From the NCBI GenBank assembly GCA_027563935.2, contig CM050451.1, forward strand, positions 28,163,565 through 28,227,564: 64,000 nucleotides of DNA. The letters run 5' to 3'. Source of the stretch: Costus lasius. Its lineage: Eukaryota; Streptophyta; Magnoliopsida; Zingiberales; Costaceae. Numbering within the stretch: the first letter of the stretch is position 1; each line of letters opens with the position of its first letter. The notes under the pieces are model-generated. The model did not search any database and was not told the origin of the DNA. It saw nothing but the letters and a program-made list of their open reading frames with translations. This document shows, piece after piece, positions 48,085 to 57,686 of the stretch. A program made the translations under genes and the position numbers.

Positions 48085-48720
48085 CCAATTCCAAATCAAA
48101 TTATCCAACACGCCACAAGGCCGGATAAATCTCTAAGTTAAATTATCCAATACGCCGCGAGGCTGGGTAACTGTCAAATCACATTATCCGACACGCCATA
48201 AGGCCGGGTAAATTTCTTGATCAAATTATCCAACATGCCGCGAGGCTGGGTAACTATCAAATCACATTATCCGACACGCCGTAAGGCCGGGTAAATTTCT
48301 TGATCAAATTATCCAACACGCCGCAAGGCCGGATAAATCTCTAAGTTAAATTATCCAACACGCCGCGAGGCTGGGTAACTTTCAAATCACATTACTCGAC
48401 ACGTCGTAAGGCCGGGTAAATTTCTTGATCAAATTATCCAACACGCCGCGAGGCTGGGTAACTTTCAAATCACATTACCCGACATGCCGTAAGGCTGGGT
48501 AAATTTCTTGATCAAATTACCCAACACGCCGCGAGGCCGGGTAACTTTCAAATCACATTACCCGACACGCCGTAAGGCCGGGTAAATTTCTTGATCAAAT
48601 TATCCAACACGCCGCAAGGCCAGATGAATCTCTAAACCAAACCATCCAAAATTCCAAATCAAGCCGTCCAATACGCCGTAAGGCCGGACATTTCCCCATG
48701 TCAAATATCCAACACGTCTA
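48085..48720 (+). repeat. ~42-bp satellite-like tandem array in H
   Basis: About 15 monomers of 41-42 bp alternating as ~83-bp dimers, one type holding CACGCCGCGAGGCTGGGTAA and the other CACGCCGTAAGGCCGGGTAA. The array is flanked on both sides by copies of a ~70-bp segment with GGTGGAATATTATTTGGGAG (near 47990 and 48730). Confidence 0.9.
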
Positions 48721-49148
48721 AATGCAATTACGGTGGAATATTATTTGGGAGGTGCGTACGTCGATGTTCATCATCGGGGTGTAGTTCCTCAATATAACAT
48801 TGAATTGCCTAGACCGAATATCACTCAATGAGATGCTTCAAAGCCAAACGTCCGACGGACACAAAATACCCAAATCAATGAAAGCTCGCTTTCTTATCGT
48901 TTAAATATTATGTCAAATCTTGTATTCTCATTATGTTTATCAATGATATTGTTCAACTTGTTTCTCTTATTTCGTTGTGTATTATAGATCTCTTAATCAA
49001 AGGTTCCCTAATTTTAGGGGTAATTAACAATGAGCGCTTGCGCTCATTGGAAGCCAGAACCTATTTAACAAAAAGCCTTATTAATTTAAGGTGGATTTGA
49101 AGTGGTCATAATACATTCTCAATATAATAAAAATGACCCCACAAAATG

Positions 49149-50978
49149 TCTATTTGCTTTTCAGGGGTTAAAGAAAGTCTTGGTTTCAGCACCCATCATT
49201 CAACCCCCAGATTGGGACTTACCCTTTGAATTCATGTGTGATGCCAGTGATTATGCAGTGGGAGCAGTCTTGGGACAGAGAAAAGATAAGAAACCTCATG
49301 TTATTCACTATGCTAGCAAGACTTTGGATGAGACACAGAAAAATTACACCACCACTGAGAAGGAACTATTGGCCATAGTATTTGCTTTTGATAAATTTAG
49401 GTCATACTTGATTAACTCCAAAGTGGTAGTGTACACCGACCATGCAGCTGTGAAATACTTAATGCAGAAAAAAGACAGCAAACCACGATTACTCAGATGG
49501 ATTTTACTCCTGCAAGAATTTGATTTGGAGATTAAAGACAAAAAGGGATCAGAAAACCTTGTTGTAGATCATCTCTCAAGAATAATGGTAGACACTAAAA
49601 AGAATGATGAGATCAATGATTCCTTCCCTGAAGAACAGCTCTTGACCATTGAACAACTCAGAGCCCCCTGGTACGCTGACATAGTGAATTATCTTGTAGC
49701 CAATATTTTTCCTCCTGATTTGAGCTACCAAAAAAGGAAAAGATTTTTGGCTGAGGTGAAACACTATTTTTGGGATGAGCCTTATGTGTTTAGAAGATGT
49801 GCAGATGGCATTTTTATAAGATGTGTACCTGAAGAAGAAGTTGCAAATATATTTCTCCAATGCCATGGATCCTCATATGGTGGTCATGCCGGTACTGAGA
49901 AAACTGCTTTTAAGGTGTTACAATCAGGTTTTTATTGGCCCACAATTTTCAAAGATGCTAGAAACTTTGTATCATCTTGTGATAGATGTCAAAAGACTAG
50001 GAACATTAATAGAAGACATGAGATGCCACTGTCCAATATTCTTGAAGTTGAGATATTTGATGTTTGGGGGATTGACTTCATGGGACCTTTCCCATCTTCT
50101 GGAGGTAACAAGTACATTCTTGTAGCAGTTGATTATGTCTCAAAATGGGTTGAAGCTCTCGCTTCACCAACCAATGATTCGAGAGTTGTTATTAAACTAT
50201 TCAAGAAGATTATCTTTCCACGATATGGGACACCCCGAGTAGTGATCAGTGATGGAGGCTCACATTTCATAGAACATAAGTTTTCAGTCTTACTCAGGAA
50301 GTATGGAGTTAATCATAGAGTTGCAACACCCTATCACCCCCAAACAAGTGGACAGGTTGAAATATCAAACAGAGAGATCAAAGGAATTCTGGAGAAAACA
50401 GTGTCACGCACTAGGAAAGGCTGGGCATTCAAACTTGATGATGCATTGTGGGCTTACAGGACTGCTTTCAAGACACCCATAGGTATGTCCCCCTTTCAAT
50501 TGATTTATGGAAAATCATGTCACCTTCCCGTAGAGCTCGAGCATAAGGCGTTCTGGGCAATCAAGAAGCTGAATTTTGACTTGAAAAGCGCGGGTGAAAA
50601 ACGGAGGTTACAATTAAACGAGCTAGATGAGATCAGACTCTCTGCATATGAGAATCCAAGAATTTACAAAGAAAGGACTAAAAAATGGCATGATCGACAG
50701 CTTTTCAGAAAAGACTTCCAACCAGGTGACTTTGTTCTTTTGTTCAATTCTAGATTGAGACTTTTTCCTGGAAAGCTTAAATCTCGATGGTTTGGTCCTT
50801 TCAGGTAAAGAAAGCCTATCCCTACGGAGCTATAGACATATGGAGTGAGAAAACGGGAGAATTCAAAGTTAATGGCCAAAGATTGAAGCATTATTATCAA
50901 GAAGAGCAGATTGGGGAAAAGGAAAGTTTTTACCTTAATGAGCCACGATCAAATCCGAATATCGAACAGTCAAGCTAA
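49149..50978 (+). pseudogene. G RNase H and integrase
   Basis: Open for over 540 codons after H. RNase [68 protein letters not shown]. Integrase: zinc domain [11 protein letters not shown]...CDRCQKTRN; core Asp in [10 protein letters not shown], Asp in VISDGGSHF, Glu in [11 protein letters not shown]; then the C-terminal region up to [10 protein letters not shown] single-base shift at about 50805 moves the frame to [31 protein letters not shown], the conserved pol end, stopping at 50978. It would insert cDNA into host DNA; inactive here because upstream pol is in pieces. Confidence 0.93.
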
Positions 50979-52091
50979 TGACCTTTAAACTAGCGCTCAT
51001 TGGGAGGCAACCCAAGCACTCTTGCTTAGTTAAGTCACTTTTGTTTTAGTCTATTTTTTAGAATTAAAATTTCCTCTCTTTTTGTAGGAGAATAGAATAA
51101 TGAGGGAGATATAAAGAAAGCTGAATCCAATGATGGCGAAAAATTAAATTTTGTGAGCATCACTTCCCCTACTACTTTGCATTCTATTTTCCTCGATCTT
51201 TTGAGAAAGAATTAAATGCATACGATCCACTTTCTACTATCTTGTGGTGTAATTCTATTTTTGAAGAAGACTTTCATTGATAAATGTCCTCCTCGATGCA
51301 TAACTATGACTATAGAGAAACCTATCATGTTAGATTTATTTCTTCAAAGCACATCTATTTTTGAAATTTGACATTAGTTGTTGCATGAAATTTTGGGTAG
51401 ATGTGTAATTTGAGGAATGAGATTTGAAAGCAAACTATTCTTTTGAATAAAATGAGTATATGAGTATGATTTATGAATTGATATCAATTGATCAACCTAG
51501 TTGAAGTTTAGTATATTTTTGCTATTTGTTGGGAAGAGGGAATCCAAGATCCATAAAAATAGTGAGAGACTCCCCTACTTGGCACTATGTAAAATTGATA
51601 GTGGTACCTAAGACATGGGTTGAAGTCTATACATGAAAAATAATGAGAGAAAAAAAAAAGGAATAAGACTCCTCTACTTGGCACTGTGTAAAATTGACAG
51701 TGGTACCGAAAAAAGAGTTGAAGTCAAAAATAAAAAGTATGTGTCTATGTGGATACGTACCATCAATGCAAAAAAAAAGGGAGTAAGAAATTTTGTGTGG
51801 AAAAAGATCTTGGAAACCCAACTCCTATAAACAAAAGCATGTTAGATTTAAATTAATACTGGGTGAAATCATGAGATTGAAAATTCTATTTATTATACAA
51901 GTTGCAAAGTTTTATTTGATTGAGTAGTAGAGCTAGAGGATTGAGTTCTGAGAATGATATGTTTATTTAAAGTTTTTTGAATTAATTGATAGAATTTTTC
52001 ATTGATAGGTTGTATTTTAGAAATTTATTGAGCATGAAAATGTTATTCTTTTAATCAAATTTTGATTTCAAATTTTGATTTTTGCTTGAGG
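50979..52091 (+). other. G 3' untranslated region
   Basis: About 1.1 kb with no env-like ORF. It starts with GCGCTCATTGGGAGGCAACCC, typical after pol in this gypsy group. A ~99-bp tandem duplication lies at about 51558-51760 (repeats of CTACTTGGCACT(A/G)TGTAAAAT). Confidence 0.7.
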
Positions 52092-52118
52092 ACAAGCAAA
52101 GTTTGAGCCTTATGTGTT
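52092..52118 (+). other. Polypurine tract region of G
   Basis: ACAAGCAAAGTTTGAGCC context directly before the 3' LTR; the preceding TTGCTTGAGGACAAGCAAA box is a common mark of this gypsy group. Confidence 0.65.
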
Positions 52119-52818
52119 TGATGACACCAAAATATGTAGTATATTTTGCTTCATTTTAGATACCTTTTCATGCTAAATTGAGCATCATTTACTTGTTTTT
52201 ATGTTGAATCCATCAAATATTGCAAAGTCTACTTCTATTTTGGTTTTTCATGTTTTTCAGGCAAAAAAATACTATTTAAGGCGTTTTCAAGCAAAATCAA
52301 ATACATGGAAGAGTTCTCATCATCAAGGAGAAGTCACCCAAGAAATTTCACGCAAACCGAGGTAGAAAACCAAAATACGGTAGTGCTGTATTTATAATAT
52401 GGTACCGTATTTTTTGCGGCTACCGTATTATCGAGAGCACGGCCGTATTTTAGTGATTTTCCAAACAGAGACCTTTGCCGAAATTACGTCACTGCCGTAA
52501 CCCATTTTACGGGCCGTATTTTGGAACGTCTTCAGAACAGAAAGTTTCCCTGAAATTACGGCACTGCCATAAATAATTACACGGGCCATATTTTCCCGAC
52601 GTATCTGACCAGAGAGTTCAGCCGATTTTACGGCACGGCCATAAACCATATTACGGTGCCGTATTTTCCAGCACTTTCAGAACAGAACAGTCTAGGGATT
52701 TTACGGCAGTGTTGTAAGATATTACACTATCGTATTCCGGTTTTTGAATGCGACTCCCAGGTCAATTTCGACGCCCGAATTTTGCGGAGATTATTGCGGT
52801 CAATCCAAAGCTTAAAAC
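52119..52818 (+). repeat. G 3' LTR, truncated
   Basis: Matches 21565-22261, including the palindromic array (52373-52742). It breaks off at CTTAAAAC, where B1 leader begins. The remainder of the LTR and about 230 bp of B1 are missing. Confidence 0.9.
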
Positions 52819-53257
52819 TCTGGACGTGCCTTTCGCAAGGAAATTGTTGGCCCTAGGTATAACGGTCAGGTGGGACTTGACTAGGATTTTTCATATGTGG
52901 TGGTTCACATGATGAAATTTCTAGAGGCAGTCTCAAGAGATTAGGACTTTGTGCTATATCCAGCCCTCGGTGGACACAAAGTGCCTGAATGGTCTTGAGA
53001 AGGGGAATTGCCGAGTAGCAATTGGCCGGCGAGCCTACCTCAGGAAGCATGCGTCACCTTGTGCAGTACATCCCACCCTCGTGGGACGCAAGGCCGTGTA
53101 CGAAATGAGGATCCCATCTCACTAAGGAAGGCGGGCGACTTCTCAATCAATTTTTGAGGATTATCGATTCGAATAAAATAGTGAGAAACAGTCATTTATA
53201 AAAGGCCAGAATAAATGATTGAAATGTGATATTGATCTGCTCTTGTTTGTATTGTAG
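52819..53257 (+). other. B1 leader, third part, with two bulged hairpins
   Basis: Matches B2 leader 38446-38890 in reverse. Hairpins at 52946-52982 and 53057-53093. The first hairpin of the family set is lost in the deletion. An intron-like 77-nt segment (GTGAG at 53181 to TTGTAG at 53257) ends at the gag ATG. Confidence 0.8.
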
Positions 53258-54143
53258 ATGGCTTCTACAAGCAATAATAACAGCGGACTGTCATTCCGTT
53301 CCTTCCTTGAGAGGGAGAAGTTGACTGGAGTTAACTTCATGGACTGGTACCAGCACTTGATGATAATCCTCAAGCAGGAGAAGAAGCTGTATGTCTTAGA
53401 GCAAGCGCTTCCTCCTCAACCGTCATCCAAAGCCCGCACGGCTGAACGGGATGATTTTCGCAAGCATCAGGATGATACCCTGGATGTTGGCTGCCTTATG
53501 TTAGCCACGATGTCGTCCGAGTTGCAGATGCAGTATGAGGATCAGAATGCATTTCAGATCATCTCGCATCTAAAGCAACTATTCGAGTCACAGGCTAGAA
53601 TAGAAAGGTTTGAGACATCCAAGGCTGCTTTTCAGTGCAAGATGCCTAAAGGTGCTCCAGTGGGACCACATGTACTCAAGTTGCTTGGGTACTTGTCGCA
53701 TCTCACTAGGCTAGGACACCCGATGGATCAGGATGTGGCAACGGACCTTATCCTGCAATCGCTGCCTCCGAGTTATAGCTCTTTTATCATTAACTTCAAT
53801 ATGAACAAAATTGCTTGTACTCATGAGGAGCTGCTTAAACTACTGGAATCGACCGAGAAGGAAATGGTCAAGTCAAAACCCAAGTCCGTTCTTATAGTCT
53901 CCAAGGACAGTAAGAAGCGGAAAAGGGGGTAAGGGCAAGTCCAAGGCCAAGGCACTGAAGAAAGGCAGGGTGAGGGAGAACAAGTGCTTCAACTGTGGCC
54001 AGGAGGGCCATTGGCGCAAAGACTGCAAGCATCCTCAGAAAGAGATGAAGAGAAGTAACCCTTCGTCTTCAGGCTCAGGTAATTTTATTACCAAATCCTA
54101 CATAGTCTATTTCCGTACATGGGTATTCTATACCGCATGGTAA
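53258..54143 (+). pseudogene. B1 gag
   Basis: MASTSNNNSGLSFRSFLEREKLTGVNFMDWY starts a copia gag, open for 224 codons to a frameshift near 53930 (one extra G in a G run compared with B2). The next frame continues through a Lys-rich linker and the intact zinc knuckle CFNCGQEGHWRKDC (~53988-54030) to a stop at 54141-54143. Gag would form particles and bind element RNA. Apart from the one-base slip it has no premature stop, the least damaged gag in the window. The ATG is supported by B2. Confidence 0.92.
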
Positions 54144-55950
54144 AACTGATATTTGCAAAAATATGCAGGAGCTCCAGAGAAATAGGACATGGATGACAGT
54201 AAGAAGATCCTGCTGGAGCATTGATGCTACCGAGCTATTTTTTCTTTTGTCATTGATAGGATTGTTTTATTTTTGCAAACATGTAATTGACATTGCATCT
54301 ATTCCTTGGGAATAGAGATATTTGGATTCTTTTCATTTGCAAATCTTTTGTCATTACATTGTGCAAAAATAATGAGGTAATAAAATAACTTGAATTAAAT
54401 AAGTGGTTCAAATTAAAAGCCAATCTTCTGACTCAGATATTTTATCATAAACAAGTGATGCATCCACTGACTTCATGCACATGAATTCTTGGATTCGAAC
54501 TCCTTCTAGGAGATTGACTATCTTAACCTCTTTCGAGATGTGATAGATGGGCAAAGACTTGTTTGATGATAAATGTTTTTCACCAAGTGAGCTGAAGTGG
54601 AAAGGTCAAAAGATAGGAATTCATGAAATTACCAAAATATTTATGGAACCAGCTTATCAAAATTCATAAGTGATCTTCAGTCCAGGTTGGATGAAGAGTA
54701 CTTGAGCCACAGGTGACTATCATAGTGAGTATGAGGTTTGCTCATAGCTCATAACTCCTAAAGAACACCTTGGCAGGTGGTTCTAGTGGGAGGAATTGAA
54801 AGTCATCCATATCTCTACTGAGGTTATGCTGATAGTTTCTTCAACACTGAACTATTTCACCTTAAATGTATCTCCAGGTAAGGAGATGACATGACTAATT
54901 ATCAAGATCTATAGATGTGAGACTTTGGGGGGTCATACATCTGAATCTAGTGACATAGATTCAAGATCTGATAAGTGTAGGTGGAGTATCCTAAGATGAC
55001 TTAGGGATACTAATTTCCATAGACCCACAGAGAACAAGCGATTGTTGCTCTTGATGCTAGCTTTCTTGGAAATGTATTTCCTTGAAAATGGCAAGTGGGA
55101 TGAAATTGTGACTTGGATTCAGTCCAAGGTCAGCCACCTAGCACAGATGGTCAAAGATGAAATCTGAGCCTCGTATATAGGTTGTGGGGCAACCTAGGTT
55201 CAGAAAGTATGGGAAAAAGGCTGAATCGATTCATGTGTGCCACTATTATGGGTAACTCCTAACTTGGACAAAGAATCTTCACCTTATAGTACCTGAGTTC
55301 AGTGGGAGCTTGATGACATCTCTGGTCTTGTATGTTAGGGACATACAGATCATCAAAGACGATATCCTGATCCTTCACTTGGTGAATAGGTGATTGGGAA
55401 ATGTCTTGTGATGAATGACTTAGTGAAAATCACCTATGGGGTAGGTGTGAGAGTTTTTGGATAAGTCCAAGAAACTCTAAGTGCTAAGTAAGATAACATA
55501 CATCGATGATGGTATGTTATAGACCAGATGTGGTTTGTGCCGAGAGCATAACCAATCGATACTAGGTCCAATCCAGGTGCATGGCACTAGACAAGGAATG
55601 AAGAACACACTTAGGTTCTATATAGAACTAAGGGGTGGTTCTTGGTAAGTAATGACAGGAAAAGCTCAGTGGATTCACTTGGCAGCTTGTTCTAGTCAGA
55701 CCAGTGACAGTCTACCTGTTCCTGTAGTGGTGCTAAAAGCTTTGGGAGCTTCAGACCAGGCTACTTGAAAGCAGAGTATGCAAGTGCTTTTGGGAAGTAG
55801 TGGGAGTTCTTTGTTGAACCTCGCAGGCATGCTCAGATGCTTATACCTTGTCTTGGGGACAGAGGTACTTAAGATATAGCAGATATGAACACTAATACAA
55901 TCATGGTAGGCCCATAGATCGATGCTCTGGCACAGTAGGAGCGTGGTAGG
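54144..55950 (+). pseudogene. B1 decayed pol remnant
   Basis: No long ORF, but pieces of copia RT/RNase H are readable in changing frames: FSGS...LVLYV then RDI where YVDD is expected (about 55300-55345), YIDD near 55500, RPDVVCAESITNRY near 55525, a KEPRRH-like piece near 55820. Protease and integrase were not found. Matches B2 35732-37560 in reverse. It stops about 100 bp before the expected PPT. Confidence 0.75.
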
Positions 55951-57110
55951 CCCATAAACTATGGCACTGCCGTAATCTATTTTACCTGCCGTAATTTCGG
56001 TTGATTTCTGTCCAGAGACGAATACGGCACTGCCGTAAATAATATTACAGGCCGTAATTTGGGGAAATCTCTTTCTAGAAAGAGTTGCACTTATACGACA
56101 CTGCCGTGGTTTACATTACGACCCGTGTTTCTTTTTAACTTCGTCACATGAGATATTACGGCACTGCCGTAATGGAAATTACAGCCGTGATTATGATCAA
56201 GACAGTCGATTTTCCCGGTATTACAGTAGCCCAATTTTTCGGAGATGATTATGGATGATTTAGACAACCAATTCAAGAACCGTAAGAAAGGGAATACTCT
56301 AGAGAAGGAGGCGAACATCATCGAACGAAAAGCCCCAATTTTGGTTGACGGTTCAGAGAGAAATTGAGTTCTTCACCGCCGCCCTAGGATTCACCACTGC
56401 GAAGTATACAGAGCACCACCGGCCATGAAATTTGAGGGAAAGCTATGCCTGAAAGAGGAGAACATACCCCAGAAGTTTCAGAGCGAAAGGAGATCAATCG
56501 GAAGAGAAATCAATGAAAGAAGGGACGCCGCACTGTTCATCGTGAGTTCTAAATCAAATTACAAGCTGTAATTTTCATTACGGCCCTGTGTTTAGTAAAA
56601 ATTCCTCTTTCTCTTTGATTTTTTTATCATTCTAAACTATGGCTTTTTGTAATTCTTCTACCATGCTAGCTTAAATGCTTTTTGGGACATGGGGTGTAAT
56701 CCCCTTAATTTCATAATGACTAAATGATGTTTAATTCATTAGGATACTTTTATTATGATAATTCTACTTAAGTGATGATCGTCTTTAATCCTTTCTAGTT
56801 TCATATTGTCAACATGTATTGGAGTTTTTGTGATATGGACTGAAAAGTGACTTACAAAACTTGGAACCCTAAAATTGAGATTTAGGAACTCATCATAAGA
56901 AATTAGGTTTGTTCTTATTTCTAGATCTTAGAAGTTTATTGACTTATTGATAATCTGATCTAGGAAGAATTAATGAATTAAACATGAAGATATCGTAAGA
57001 AATTAGGTATTGGATTATTAGAAACCCTTAAGTAGAACCTGTGAAACTAAAATATGAAAGTATTTAGTTTTCACTTGAGATAATTGACATAGAGATTGGA
57101 TGCATGAAAG
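55951..57110 (+). mobile_element. G2: fragment of a diverged G-type gypsy (LTR and leader)
   Basis: 55960-56225 has the TTACGGCACTGCCGTAA palindromes. 56320-56600 resembles the G LTR (AAAGCCCCAA, GCCGCCCTAGG), and 56650-57110 resembles the G leader (GGGACATGGGGTGTAATCCCC, GGATGCATGAAAG). It is too diverged to be a copy of the same insertion. The LTR start is missing at the junction with B1. B3 is inserted at its right end. No ORF. Confidence 0.75.
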
Positions 57111-57686
57111 TGTTAGTGTTTATGCCCTAGGACCTCAGGATGGTCCATTGGGATATATGTATCACATCTAGTTGATAGATGAGTTATCCTGGCATTGTCG
57201 TTGTCATGCAAGTTTGTACATCTGCGCATATGTACATTTGCATATACAATGTCCCTAAGAGATAGATTTTATCTAGTCTCTGTGTTTATCCCTAATCGAG
57301 AATCATGGTGGATATGGGACAGCTATGATTCGCTTGAGACTAGTATATGCGCTGGTAGAGCACGGGTTACTAACACAAGCATATGGGTATATCAAGGGAG
57401 ATATACTGGATTGACTCGCCGTGAGGATTCATCTCAATGTCACGAGATGAATATCACAGTGACAGAGTTGCACTTGTCCTAGACATGAGGACATTGGTAT
57501 CTCTATATAGTGATTGATGTACTTTGATGCAACCTAACGCTTCGCCATAAAAGGGAAGTCATAACGGTTGTCATTGGGTATGTCATAAGCCGTATGAGAG
57601 ATTCAATGTGCCAATAGAGGATTTGCCCCTTCCTTACGGGGAAGCTTGATTGTCCATGGTGCCCGTATATGGATGACTGAAAGTGT
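57111..57686 (+). repeat. B3: 5' part of a B-family LTR
   Basis: TGTTAGTGTTTATGCCCTAGG start, matching the reverse of the B2 LTR ends. Likely TSD GAAAG (57106-57110) in G2; the partner is outside the window. It is interrupted by D after GAAAGTGT. It cannot be the 3' LTR of B1 because G2 sequence, not a PPT, precedes it. Confidence 0.85.

Larger units (their letters stand above)
44799..49143 (+). mobile_element. H: 4.3-kb LTR-type insertion (long solo LTR or deleted element)
   Basis: Bounded by TG (44799) and CA (49143) with TSD AAATG (44794-44798 and 49144-49148), splitting a Cys codon of G pol that rejoins perfectly. No internal direct repeat that would be two LTRs, no PBS, and no gag or pol motif was seen. 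A core-promoter-like TATAAAA at 45873-45879 (GGCCTATAAAAGGGAG) suggests plus orientation. Purine-rich sequence follows, then a ~1-kb moderately GC-rich block (46900-47750) and a 42-bp tandem array. A solo LTR of a long-LTR gypsy is the simplest reading. Confidence 0.6.
21565..52818 (+). mobile_element. G: Athila/Tat-type gypsy element, split by T, B2 and H
   Basis: Ty3/gypsy element with 5' LTR (from 21565), gag (23435-24700), protease (24700-24992, 32896-33200), RT (33300-33911, 44283-44798), RNase H and integrase (49149-50978), 3' UTR, PPT and a truncated 3' LTR (52119-52818). Host codons rejoin exactly at each of the three nested insertions. The pol end (FKVNGQRLKHYY) and the TTGAGGACAAGCAAA box before the 3' LTR are typical of plant Athila/Tat-like gypsy elements. 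No env-like ORF. Many stops and frameshifts make it an old, dead copy. Confidence 0.9.
12286..55950 (+). mobile_element. B1: gag-bearing copia element with collapsed pol, hosting C, K and G
   Basis: The visible pieces of B1 are the 3' end of its 5' LTR (12286-13365), PBS (13367), leader (13366-14732, 21303-21564, 52819-53257), gag (53258-54143) and decayed pol (54144-55950). Order and content match B2 on the other strand, which confirms the reconstruction. K and G interrupt the leader; C interrupts the LTR. At 52818/52819 about 230 bp of leader is missing together with the end of the G 3' LTR. The 3' end stops about 100 bp short of where the PPT should be and abuts G2. Confidence 0.85.

Noticed and set aside
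48085..48720. CRISPR-like or bacterial repeat array
   Set aside because: Monomers abut and alternate in two variants; a satellite-like tandem repeat in a plant element.
44799..49143. H as a Mutator-type or Helitron insertion
   Set aside because: No terminal inverted repeats, no 9-bp TSD, and no CTRR hairpin end; TG/CA with a 5-bp TSD fits LTR integration.
50979..52091. env-like gene after G pol
   Set aside because: No ORF over ~65 codons, no membrane segment; AT-rich with tandem repeats.
57111..57686. B3 LTR as the 3' LTR of B1
   Set aside because: The preceding bases are G2 leader (GGATGCATGAAAG), not the B-family PPT, and the GAAAG junction looks like a target site.
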